Origin: CAYWKL01 sp964459095
GTDB lineage: Bacteria > Patescibacteriota > Microgenomatia > Daviesbacterales > UBA10151
Length of the DNA: 14,620 nucleotides
Direction: 5' to 3'
Assembly: GCA_964459095.1 (NCBI GenBank)
Contig: CAYWKL010000023.1
Coordinates: 1 to 14,620, forward strand
This document shows, piece by piece, positions 1 through 6,543 of this stretch (within the stretch, counting starts at the first letter, position 1; the number at the start of each line of letters is the position of its first letter). The notes below the pieces were generated by a model. That model made no database searches. It was not told the origin of the DNA and saw only the letters and a program-made list of their open reading frames with translations. A program made the position numbers and the translations under genes.

Positions 1-2
1 AA

Positions 3-170
3 TTAGAGCTAGATCCATTTCAAAAAGGTTTGGATATAAAAAAACTGGCAAACACTAAAAAGAGCTATAGATTAAGAATAGGGGAGATTAGAATAATCTA
101 TGAACTAAATACAAAATTAAAGGATATTTTTATAGTAGACATAGATTTTAGAAGAACTAATACTTATTAA
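3..170 (+). CDS. RelE/ParE-family toxin, C-terminal part only
   Basis: An open frame enters from the left edge and ends at TAA 168-170, giving 55 residues. The peptide contains YRLRIGEIRIIYEL followed by DIFIVDIDFRRTNTY. This matches the usual end of RelE/ParE toxins: the central beta strands with the Y-R-x-R-x-G-x-x-R-x-x-Y pattern, then a strand and the final basic R-R-x-x-Y. RelE proteins of this family cleave mRNA on the ribosome, whereas ParE relatives poison gyrase; the fragment does not decide between them. The N-terminus and any upstream antitoxin gene lie outside the window, so intactness cannot be judged. The family call rests on the motif pattern alone. Confidence 0.75.
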   Translation, partial: LELDPFQKGLDIKKLANTKKSYRLRIGEIRIIYELNTKLKDIFIVDIDFRRTNTY

Positions 171-171
171 G

Positions 172-187
172 TTTAAATTAATTTAAA
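172..187. repeat. 16-bp perfect AT palindrome after the toxin stop codon
   Basis: TTTAAATTAATTTAAA is its own reverse complement and begins two bases after the toxin stop codon. Because it is made only of A and T it would form a weak hairpin. Its left part belongs to a 15-bp sequence also present directly at the stop codon of the VapC-like gene at 13302-13316. It could be a weak 3'-end structure or chance in AT-rich DNA. Confidence 0.4.
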
Positions 188-212
188 AGAAAAATCTAAA
201 GAAGAACAAATG

Positions 213-227
213 GGGTTATTTTAACCC
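213..227 (-). terminator. possible weak terminator for the minus-strand three-gene unit
   Basis: GGGTTA at 213-218 and TAACCC at 222-227 form a 6-bp stem with a 3-nt loop, just past the stop codon of the minus-strand gene ending at 238. Read on the minus strand, the hairpin is followed by a T-rich but interrupted stretch rather than a clean U-tract. It is the only hairpin found at the end of this gene unit. Confidence 0.35.
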
Positions 228-237
228 GACCAAATAC

Positions 238-2151
238 TTATTGTCCAAAAACCCTAGTATATAAACTGGCTCCTCCAGATATTCCTGCCCCTGCTGCTCC
301 TACGATTGCTGGTCCAGCTAAAATAGCAGCCCCCGTAGCCCCTATTATTCCTAGCAAAATCATTAGAGCAGTCTGACCTTTGTGTTTTTTGATCCACTCA
401 GTAGTGGTACCAGTGATAGCTCCTTGAGCTCTTAACGCATCAATTTTTGCTTTAGCTGCAGGATTTTTCTGTAATGCGTTATCAATAACTTTATCTCCCC
501 AAGGTGCATTCAGAATAAGTTCAGCTTCTCTAGGAGTTAATCCTTTAGGATTTGCCTGCATTTGTCTGGCAATCAAACCCTCTAGCATTTGAGGCTGAAT
601 ATTGTTTTTAAAATTATCACTTTCTAGTAATTTATTTATTCGGGTTATATCATCTTGTGTGAAAGCGTGTGGCTCCCTATTTAAAACTATTGCTCCTACT
701 AAATCCCGGATTGCATCTGGGTTTAAATTATGGCCCTTAGTTCCATCTGAATTTGTTATCTCCACAAACAATTTCTTGAAGTCAGAAAGAGTTTGTTCTC
801 TATTTAGAATTGTAACCTCAGTTTGACCAAAAAATCCTTTTGCTCCAAAAGGACCCCTACCTTTAATTTTTCCAGAAGCCCAACGGTTCATATATGCATC
901 CAGAATTTTTCTCTCGTCATCCGTAGTAGCAGTTTTCTTTAGTTCTTCAATCTCTTGTTCTTGGATTTCTTCATGCTTTTCAACTTTTTCTTCTAAAAGC
1001 CTTCTTACTGCTTGACTGAAAACCTCAGTAACTTCTCTTTTAAATCCTTCTTCTGAGTTCTTTTGCATATTCTCCGATGAATTAAATTCATCGTTTTTAT
1101 TTCTGGCTATTTCGTATAAACTGTCATATCTTTTATCAAGTTCTCTTTCTTGAGCTTGCAAGTCTGGAACCTGTTGTTTTAATTGATTCGATTCATCTTC
1201 TAATTCTTGGGTTCTATCTATTGCTTTTTTAAGAGTCATTCCATCTCCTTCTAGAGTAGTTAAAATTCCATCCTGGGTTTCTAATTCTGTTATTATGGCG
1301 TTTAGGTCACCACTCATCCTGCCTCCCAATATTGCCGCCCGGGTATTCTCCAAACTTTTGATATAGTTGTTAAGAGATTGTTGTTGGCGTTGGTTAGTTG
1401 CTAACTTGTTCCTATTTTCAGGTAATGCATTTCGTAATCCTTCTAATTCAGTAAAAAGAGCGCCTTTTGGAGTTCGTCCAGATCCGTCAGAAAATTGTTT
1501 TAGTCTTGCTTGTTTGGTACGGAGGTCACTTCTCACTTGTGTTAATTGTGAGTCGAGATTGGCTGCCTCTATTGCTGCATCATCAGCAGTTTTTTTAGAT
1601 TCCTGAAGATTTTGTCTGGAAAGAACTTTAGTCTTATCCATAGTTTGGGTAAAAATCTGGGAAACAATTTCTTTGCCCCTGGGATCTTTAAGCAATGGAT
1701 TAATCATGTTGTTTAAGAAAGTTTCCTGCTCACGTGTTGTCAATGGAGGTCTAAAGCTTGACATCATTGCTTCTATATCCGGATCTTTACTTAATTGTGT
1801 TCTTATTTCCGTCAAAATTGTGTTCCTTTCAGCAGGATCAATAACTCCTGTCTCAATATATTTATTTACTGTTTTGGAGCGAGTCTCAATATTTACTCCA
1901 TTAATAGTTGTTCCTGTTTCTTTAGTATTATTTTTAATTACTAAATCTACTTCTGGTTGGGGGATAGTCTTTGGTTGATTTTCTCTTCCTTGTTTCATTC
2001 TCTCAGCAGCAGATCTTGGGTCTTTTTCTGCTTTTTGCCTGACTTCATTTATAAAAGCTTGTTGCTCTGCACTTAGACCTGCCTTTTGATTGGTAGCAGA
2101 GCGAATTGCAAATTCTCTGGATTGTTCAGGTGTAGTAGGAGCTCCAGCCAT
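238..2151 (-). CDS. 637-aa coiled-coil protein with a glycine-rich hydrophobic C-terminal tail
   Basis: No known family is recognised. The first ~180 residues are polar and helix-prone. Residues ~185-430 are rich in Glu, Gln, Lys and Leu in heptad-like order and should form long coiled coils. Residues ~430-590 look like a globular helical region. The last 44 residues (594-637) start with a hydrophobic run (TALMILLGIIGATGAAILAG) and continue as a Gly/Ala-rich stretch with GxxxG-like spacing, consistent with a tail anchor or glycine-zipper membrane segment. There is no N-terminal signal peptide, so the bulk probably faces the cytoplasm. The ATG directly follows the TAA of the 107-aa gene (TAAATG), pointing to translational coupling, with only a weak AAAGG upstream. 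A structural or membrane-tethered scaffold role is a guess. Confidence 0.75.
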   Translation of the reverse strand: MAGAPTTPEQSREFAIRSATNQKAGLSAEQQAFINEVRQKAEKDPRSAAERMKQGRENQPKTIPQPEVDLVIKNNTKETGTTINGVNIETRSKTVNKYIETGVIDPAERNTILTEIRTQLSKDPDIEAMMSSFRPPLTTREQETFLNNMINPLLKDPRGKEIVSQIFTQTMDKTKVLSRQNLQESKKTADDAAIEAANLDSQLTQVRSDLRTKQARLKQFSDGSGRTPKGALFTELEGLRNALPENRNKLATNQRQQQSLNNYIKSLENTRAAILGGRMSGDLNAIITELETQDGILTTLEGDGMTLKKAIDRTQELEDESNQLKQQVPDLQAQERELDKRYDSLYEIARNKNDEFNSSENMQKNSEEGFKREVTEVFSQAVRRLLEEKVEKHEEIQEQEIEELKKTATTDDERKILDAYMNRWASGKIKGRGPFGAKGFFGQTEVTILNREQTLSDFKKLFVEITNSDGTKGHNLNPDAIRDLVGAIVLNREPHAFTQDDITRINKLLESDNFKNNIQPQMLEGLIARQMQANPKGLTPREAELILNAPWGDKVIDNALQKNPAAKAKIDALRAQGAITGTTTEWIKKHKGQTALMILLGIIGATGAAILAGPAIVGAAGAGISGGASLYTRVFGQ

Positions 2152-2475
2152 TTAAGCAGCCTTTCTTGCTAAATCTACTGCTTCATTAGGGCGCCCGGTT
2201 TGTATTAAATTAATTACTTTTTTCCCAGCACTTAATTCTTTTGCTCTTTCTTCCTCGCCCTGTTCTATTATTAAAATGTTTTTAAATATTGTCCATCTTG
2301 AGGCTAACTCTCTTAAGAATATTATTAACTGTTCATGAGTTTGGGCTAGATCAATTTTTCTTAGAACAACATCAGCGATTTTTGATAATTCATCTTCAAC
2401 AATTTCTTTTTTTTCAAACGCAGTCAAAGTTGCATCGATAATCATTTTTTCTATTTTCTTTTTGTGTTCTTCCAT
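2152..2475 (-). CDS. 107-aa helical protein of unknown function
   Basis: This is a small, charged, all-helical-looking protein with no signal peptide or membrane segment and no recognised motif. It is rich in Glu, Lys, Ile and Leu. It is the middle gene of a minus-strand set: 46 nt separate it from the end of the 740-aa gene upstream, and its TAA touches the ATG of the 637-aa gene. That fixed linkage suggests it works with one or both neighbours, perhaps as a small binding partner or chaperone. A 12-bp palindrome lies 8 nt ahead of its start codon and may carry a regulatory site. The start at 2475 is the only ATG giving the full helix; no good Shine-Dalgarno sequence is visible. Confidence 0.7.
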   Translation of the reverse strand: MEEHKKKIEKMIIDATLTAFEKKEIVEDELSKIADVVLRKIDLAQTHEQLIIFLRELASRWTIFKNILIIEQGEEERAKELSAGKKVINLIQTGRPNEAVDLARKAA

Positions 2476-2482
2476 ACTTCTA

Positions 2483-2494
2483 TTGTGATCACAA
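2483..2494. promoter_or_regulatory. 12-bp palindrome TTGTGATCACAA ahead of the 107-aa gene
   Basis: TTGTGATCACAA is a perfect palindrome in the 46-nt gap between the 740-aa and 107-aa genes. The half-site TGTGA resembles a CRP/FNR-type half-site, but the two halves abut without the usual 6-nt spacer, so a CRP site is unlikely. On the minus strand a weak promoter can be read across it (TTGCTT, 18 nt, CACAAT), ending 6 nt before the ATG. It could be an operator for an internal promoter or chance. Confidence 0.3.
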
Positions 2495-2521
2495 AATCAA
2501 TCCAAAAGCAACTTAAAATCC

Positions 2522-4744
2522 TTAGCGTTTTTCAACCTCTAATACTAATTTATCCCCTCGAATAGTAAATCCTTCTACTCTTGAATCAGGCACTGTAATT
2601 CTTTTTTGTAGCTCTATGAATATATCTACATCTAGATGATTCAACAGGTCTTCTATTTCATCCTTCTTTTTGCTTCCTTGCCCGTAGTATTTTAAATTTT
2701 CCCTATTTAAAACTCGTATCGTGTCTCCCTGACCTGCAATCATCAATGAATCAAAAGTAACACCTCCTAACCCGATAAAGCCAACGCCTACACCTAAATC
2801 TCCTTTTAGAACCAAGATCTTGTTAGGGCTTTTTGGATCATCTCTCACACTTACTTCAAGCCTTCTGAGTTTTGATTTTATTTGTGGTATTGTTTCTAGA
2901 ACTGAGCGTAAAAGGGTAGGTGACATTTCAAATTCAACCAGGCCGGTTGGGGCACTTGATAGAGCTTGGTTAACTTGTTGCTCCAAATTCTCTGGATTAG
3001 TAATTTCGACTTTAAAAGGAGGAGGTGTTGAAGCCTCTCTTCTGCTCAATGCTCTGGCAAATCTACTCCATTCTCTTTCATCTTCTCTAGGAGGTTGTGT
3101 GACTAAAGGTGGTGATTGTGTTTGATCCTCCCCTAATATATCGCTTGAGATCCTAAAAACATCTTTGAAAGGCTGTCTTGATTCATCTAGATCTTGCACA
3201 GGTTCTGCAGTAGGAGGTAAATCAGAGCTTGAGTCTTCTACTGATAAAGCTCTTCTAAACCTCGTCCATTCAGTTTCTTCTGATCTTTCGGAGGGTATAG
3301 TTGTCGGTAGAATTGGCGCAGTACCACCTCTTTTAAAGAATTCATTTATTGAGTATGAGGATATTGGGTATGAGAACCTATCTTTTTCTTCTGGTTGTAA
3401 CGACTCATACCATTCTTCTACCAACTTTATTTCATCTTCAGTTAGACCCAATTCAGCTGGTATATTGTCTATTAAGTTTCTAAAAACCTCTACTTGAATT
3501 TTTTCCCAGTCTCCTTCACTAATTAATTCTCTTAGTTGTGAAACTGTAGAATTATTAAGATCTAGTCTAAGATTAGATATTAAAGATGAAATTCCGTTAA
3601 TATAGCGGTCAGTAGGAGTATAGAAGAGTATTTCCTCAGGTTTTTTAAAATATGCTTCTGGTGGATTTAACGATCTTTGCATTTTATCAAGACTGACTTT
3701 TTCAGTACCACCATGGGTATCTTTGTATTCAGAAATATTTCTAAGTATTTCTGCAAGCCTTTCAGTGTTTTCAGGTATATAACCCTGTCGCCTTTCTTCC
3801 AATTGACGCTTTATGTGAGCTTTCCAGACTTTTTCAGCTTGCTTGTCTGCCCAGGGCAGAGGAGTGTGAGCATACCTACTCCCAAATGAATCAGGTATAA
3901 GATCTTCAATCTGTTTATAATCATTCCCATAGTAATAGCCATTATCTAGGAGTGATTTAATTTTTTGAACTACAGGATCATCCGGCTTAAGTCCTGATTC
4001 TCTTATTAAATCTGCTATTCTTCTTTTAGTTTGATATTGATAACCAGAAAGATCTGATTCAGGTTGAGTCTCAGATAATTTATCTTTTAGATCATCTAAT
4101 TTGTAAGATGAGTTACTTATTTGGAATCTCTCAAATTCTGACTCTAAGCTATTTATATATTCTTCAAGCTCTCTTTTCTTTTCAGCCATTTGCTGTTCAG
4201 ATTCAGCTAAGGTAGGCTCTAAAATAGGTTCAGCTCTTTCTGCAGCACTTGGGAGTATATTTTTATTAGCCTCTGAATCATTTAACAAACCTGCAAGTGA
4301 GCTCTCTCTAACAGCTTCTGTTTGTGCACGTATTTCAGCCTGACGCTCTGTTGCTCTTTCAATACGCTGTCTCGCCATTTCATCTATATCTTCAACTGAA
4401 GGAATTGCTGCTGGTACTACTTGAGCCCTTGCTTCAATTGTTCTTTGTAAAAAAGAAGGTAATGCTGGGTCTTCTTGAGGAGTTAAAGCAGGAGTAGTTA
4501 CTTGGCTTTGAAGTCTAGCATTCTCTTCTCTTAATCTTTTGTTCTCCTCTTGTAAACGTCTATTTTCTCCCTCTAATGTCTTTTGTGGTGCTCTAAGTTT
4601 ATCAAAAAGATTCTTTGGAGGTTCAGTAAAATCTTCTTTTTGTATTTTTTGTCCCAAAGAACTTGGTTTTCTAAGTTGATTAAATAAACTTTTTCCCTCA
4701 CTTGCTCCTGGAGAAATTATAGAAGTTGAATCGGATTCGGGCAT
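2522..4744 (-). CDS. 740-aa largely disordered protein with leucine zipper and duplicated short motifs
   Basis: No known family is recognised. The N-terminus carries two copies of a short motif, LFNQLRKP (20-27) and LFDKLRAP (46-53), in a Ser/Pro-rich disordered segment. A leucine zipper follows, with Leu at 57, 64, 71 and 78 and Asn at 61, 68 and 75. Residues ~85-480 are Glu/Arg/Gln-rich with helical blocks. Two further copies of a motif occur: EWTRFRRALS (492-501) and EWSRFARALS (558-567), again in Pro/Ser/Glu-rich linker. The last ~150 residues look like a folded alpha/beta domain containing the Gly-rich VGVGFIGLGG. No signal peptide or membrane segment is seen. The paired motifs flanking a coiled coil suggest a multivalent scaffold. 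Its promoter ends about 9 nt before the ATG and no Shine-Dalgarno sequence is present. Confidence 0.75.
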   Translation of the reverse strand: MPESDSTSIISPGASEGKSLFNQLRKPSSLGQKIQKEDFTEPPKNLFDKLRAPQKTLEGENRRLQEENKRLREENARLQSQVTTPALTPQEDPALPSFLQRTIEARAQVVPAAIPSVEDIDEMARQRIERATERQAEIRAQTEAVRESSLAGLLNDSEANKNILPSAAERAEPILEPTLAESEQQMAEKKRELEEYINSLESEFERFQISNSSYKLDDLKDKLSETQPESDLSGYQYQTKRRIADLIRESGLKPDDPVVQKIKSLLDNGYYYGNDYKQIEDLIPDSFGSRYAHTPLPWADKQAEKVWKAHIKRQLEERRQGYIPENTERLAEILRNISEYKDTHGGTEKVSLDKMQRSLNPPEAYFKKPEEILFYTPTDRYINGISSLISNLRLDLNNSTVSQLRELISEGDWEKIQVEVFRNLIDNIPAELGLTEDEIKLVEEWYESLQPEEKDRFSYPISSYSINEFFKRGGTAPILPTTIPSERSEETEWTRFRRALSVEDSSSDLPPTAEPVQDLDESRQPFKDVFRISSDILGEDQTQSPPLVTQPPREDEREWSRFARALSRREASTPPPFKVEITNPENLEQQVNQALSSAPTGLVEFEMSPTLLRSVLETIPQIKSKLRRLEVSVRDDPKSPNKILVLKGDLGVGVGFIGLGGVTFDSLMIAGQGDTIRVLNRENLKYYGQGSKKKDEIEDLLNHLDVDIFIELQKRITVPDSRVEGFTIRGDKLVLEVEKR

Positions 4745-4753
4745 TGTTATTTG

Positions 4754-4782
4754 ATTATATAATACAGCTTAAGAAATGTTAA
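4754..4782 (-). promoter_or_regulatory. promoter of the 740-aa gene (leaderless)
   Basis: On the minus strand, TTAACA (4782-4777), a 17-nt spacer and a perfect TATAAT (4759-4754) form a good sigma-70-type promoter. The ATG is at 4744-4742, so transcription would start within ~0-4 nt of it. It overlaps the divergent pth promoter. Confidence 0.65.
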
Positions 4783-4785
4783 AAT
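4777..4785 (+). promoter_or_regulatory. extended -10 promoter of pth (leaderless)
   Basis: TGTTAAAAT fits the extended -10 form (TG, one base, then a -10 hexamer TAAAAT). It ends 7 nt before the pth ATG at 4793, so the transcript would begin at or next to the start codon. No matching -35 box or Shine-Dalgarno sequence is seen. It shares bases with the -35 box of the divergent minus-strand promoter, so the two probably compete. Confidence 0.5.
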
Positions 4786-4792
4786 ATCCCTC

Positions 4793-5398
4793 ATGAAACT
4801 AATAGTAGGTTTAGGGAATCCTGGGGAGAAGTACTTTCATACTAGGCACAACTTAGGGTTTGAGGCAGTAGAGAAGCTAGGGGACAGGTTGCAGGGGGCA
4901 GAGAGCAATTGGGAAAAAAGCCAGAAACTCAAGTCAGAAATTATGAAAATAAACTTTACCCTACACCCTGAACCCTACACCCTGATTTTGGCTAAGCCTC
5001 TAACTTACATGAACAATTCTGGACTAGCTATTAAATTGCTGACTACATACTACAAACTACATACTACAGATTTAATTGTAGTCCATGATGATTTAGATCT
5101 TGTTTTAGGTAAAATTAAAATAAGGTTAGGTGGGGCAGCTGCAGGGCATCACGGTGTGGAATCTATAATTAAAGCTTTGGGAACTGATAAATTTATAAGA
5201 ATAAGATTAGGTATTGGAAATTTAAAAACTGCTCTTGGGGAGAGGAAAAAAGAACATATAAACGTAGAGAAATTTGTTTTAGAAACGTTTATGCCAGGTG
5301 AGAGGTCTAAAGTAAAACAAATGCTCAAAAAATCTACTCAAGCTTTAGAGATTTTATTGTCAGAAGGACTAGAAAAGGCCCAAAATCAGTATAATTAA
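4793..5398 (+). CDS. pth: peptidyl-tRNA hydrolase
   Basis: Pth releases tRNA from peptidyl-tRNAs that drop off the ribosome, and it is essential in most bacteria. The 201-aa length is close to the usual ~190-200. The N-terminal LIVGLGNPG, TRHN with catalytic His19, TYMNNSG (Asn74) and VHDDLDL (Asp99) are in the expected order. The stretch usually written GGHNG is AGHHG here (His119-His120), so the Asn that contacts tRNA in E. coli appears to be His. Three arrays of 7-nt repeats lie inside the gene and encode residues ~30-39, 56-65 and 84-93, between the conserved motifs. It is first in a run with dsbB and dsbA; its TAA is one base from the dsbB ATG. Confidence 0.95.
   Translation: MKLIVGLGNPGEKYFHTRHNLGFEAVEKLGDRLQGAESNWEKSQKLKSEIMKINFTLHPEPYTLILAKPLTYMNNSGLAIKLLTTYYKLHTTDLIVVHDDLDLVLGKIKIRLGGAAAGHHGVESIIKALGTDKFIRIRLGIGNLKTALGERKKEHINVEKFVLETFMPGERSKVKQMLKKSTQALEILLSEGLEKAQNQYN
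4880..4907 (+). repeat. 7-nt-period array 1 inside pth (G-rich)
   Basis: Four consecutive G-rich heptamers ending in -CA occur here, including ggttgca and gggggca. They encode Pth residues ~30-39. The 12-mer tgcagggggcag is shared with the methyltransferase array at 12118-12145. Confidence 0.6.
4958..4985 (+). repeat. 7-nt-period array 2 inside pth (exact 14-bp tandem duplication)
   Basis: The unit accctacaccctga occurs twice in exact tandem. Each 14-mer is itself two similar heptamers (accctac, accctga). It encodes Pth residues ~56-65 (TLHPEPYTLI), just before the conserved TYMN motif. Confidence 0.85.
5043..5070 (+). repeat. 7-nt-period array 3 inside pth
   Basis: The unit ctacatactacaaa is followed by ctacatactacaga, with one mismatch in 14; each half is a similar heptamer. 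It encodes Pth residues ~84-93 (TTYYKLHTTD), between the TYMN and HDDLD motifs. The rotated unit catacta also occurs, in coding orientation, in the array at 8751-8785. Confidence 0.8.
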
Positions 5399-5399
5399 A

Positions 5400-5837
5400 A
5401 TGAAAATTTCAAATTTCAAATTTCAAATTTTCCTTTATATAGCTTTTGGCCAGGCATTGATTGCAACTCTAACAAGTCTGTATTTCTCAGAAATATTAAA
5501 ATTTCCTCCTTGTGTTTTATGTTGGTATCAGAGAATTTTAATGTATCCTTTGGTTATAATTTTAGCTGTTGGAATTTTAAAAAAAGATAAGGGGGTCTAC
5601 CAATACGTTTTGCCTTTATCCATACTCGGAATGGTTATTGCAATTTATCACAATCTGCTTTACTGGAATATTATCCCAGAGTCACAAACTCCCTGTTTAC
5701 TTGGGGTATCTTGTACCATAAAGTTTATAGAATACTTTGGGTTTATCACAATTCCTTTTTTATCCTTTGTAGCTTTTTTGATAATAACTGCTTGTATGGT
5801 AATATACGCAGAATATGTTAAACACTCTTTCAAATGA
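5400..5837 (+). CDS. dsbB: DsbB/BdbC-like disulfide bond formation membrane protein
   Basis: This 145-aa protein has four predicted membrane segments, as in the DsbB family that reoxidises the extracytoplasmic oxidase DsbA and passes electrons to quinone. The first active pair is Cys38-Cys41 in PPCVLCWYQR, the classic CxxC plus WYQR signature. The second pair is Cys99 and Cys105 in TPCLLGVSCTIKF. The length fits the short BdbC-type form. The ATG is one base after the pth stop codon. Codons 2-11 are written by almost four copies of the heptamer aaatttc, so the N-terminal peptide KISNFKFQIF is repeat-derived. The end of the gene overlaps the dsbA start by 23 bp, supporting joint translation. 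Confidence 0.93.
   Translation: MKISNFKFQIFLYIAFGQALIATLTSLYFSEILKFPPCVLCWYQRILMYPLVIILAVGILKKDKGVYQYVLPLSILGMVIAIYHNLLYWNIIPESQTPCLLGVSCTIKFIEYFGFITIPFLSFVAFLIITACMVIYAEYVKHSFK
5404..5431 (+). repeat. 7-nt-period array at the dsbB N-terminus (aaatttc)
   Basis: Three exact copies of aaatttc and a fourth with one mismatch (aaatttt) run without gaps from codon 2. It is the cleanest of the 7-nt-period arrays in the window. Confidence 0.85.
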
Positions 5838-6480
5838 AGCTAAAATATTAATTGGAATAGGTATAGCATCAGTTGCGATCCTAATTGGGGCAATATTTTT
5901 TTTAAGCAAGCCAACGCAAACTTCTTCTGGTCAAACTCTAACTGGAGACAAAAGCAAACTGCTAGTAAGAGAGGATTCTTACAAAATTGCTTCTGATTCT
6001 GCCAAAGTTACCTTAATTGAGTTTGCAGATTTTCAGTGCCCTGCATGCAAAAGTGCACACCCTATCTTGCTTCGCTTAGAGGATGAATACAGCGGCCGCA
6101 TAAATTTTGTATTCAGGCATTTTCCTCTTCCACAGCACAAAAATGCTCTTCCAGCAGCTTTAGCTGCTGAGGCCGCAGGGGAGCAGGGAAAGTTTTGGGA
6201 GTATCATGGCAAGCTTTATGAAAACCAATCCTCTTGGGAAAATGAAGGAAATCCTAAGGAGATTTTTTTAAGGCATGCTAGAGAACTTGAATTAGATGAG
6301 GCAAAATTCAAAGCAAGTTTGGAGGGGAAAAAATATGAAGGGAAAATTAACCAAGATATTGCTGATGGAACCTCCCTAGGAGTAACCTCAACTCCAACAT
6401 TTTTTATCCAGGATAAAAAATATCCTGGTATGCTACCTTATGAAGACTTTAAAAGCTTACTAGATGAAGCTTTAAAATAA
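5815..6480 (+). CDS. dsbA: DsbA/BdbD-like membrane-anchored thiol-disulfide oxidoreductase
   Basis: An N-terminal hydrophobic segment (residues ~11-30) anchors or exports the protein. A Ser/Thr-rich linker follows, then a DsbA-type thioredoxin fold. The active site is CPAC at 75-78 in EFADFQCPACKSAHP, and the cis-proline loop is TSTPTFF with Pro194. The inserted helical domain between them contains the typical GKFWEYHGKLYE stretch. The protein would introduce disulfides into exported proteins and be reoxidised by the DsbB-like protein encoded just upstream, with which it overlaps by 23 bp. Likely clients in this window are the Cys-rich secreted proteins at 8024-11556, by inference. No Shine-Dalgarno sequence is seen. 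An imperfect hairpin follows directly after the stop codon. Confidence 0.93.
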   Translation: MLNTLSNEAKILIGIGIASVAILIGAIFFLSKPTQTSSGQTLTGDKSKLLVREDSYKIASDSAKVTLIEFADFQCPACKSAHPILLRLEDEYSGRINFVFRHFPLPQHKNALPAALAAEAAGEQGKFWEYHGKLYENQSSWENEGNPKEIFLRHARELELDEAKFKASLEGKKYEGKINQDIADGTSLGVTSTPTFFIQDKKYPGMLPYEDFKSLLDEALK

Positions 6481-6481
6481 G

Positions 6482-6537
6482 GTAGTTCTCCACTATGGTC
6501 GAACAATAATTGTTCTTCGAGCGTAGTCGAGAAGTAC
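6482..6537. repeat. 56-bp imperfect inverted repeat between dsbA and the NUDIX gene
   Basis: Arms 6482-6502 and 6517-6537 match as inverted repeats at 17 of 21 positions, plus one possible G-U pair. The centre is a 15-bp palindrome, GAACAAT-A-ATTGTTC (6501-6515). The structure fills nearly the whole gap between the two genes. There is no T-tract after it, so it is a poor intrinsic terminator. A small palindromic mobile repeat, or an RNA-processing hairpin between two parts of one transcript, fits better. Confidence 0.6.
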
Positions 6538-6543
6538 AAAATT

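Noticed and set aside
602..1978. Plus-strand open frames of 74-101 codons opposite the 637-aa gene
   Set aside because: They are antisense to a long coherent coding frame, show no motifs or start signals, and have compositions expected of reverse-strand shadows.
2483..2494. CRP-binding site
   Set aside because: The TGTGA and TCACA halves touch; real CRP sites have a 6-nt spacer.
2820..3889. Plus-strand open frames opposite the 740-aa gene
   Set aside because: Same reason: antisense shadows with no initiation signals and no recognisable protein features.
4880..5070. CRISPR or protein-level tandem repeat in pth
   Set aside because: Repeats are 7 nt, too short for CRISPR, and the period is not a multiple of three, so they are not repeated peptides.
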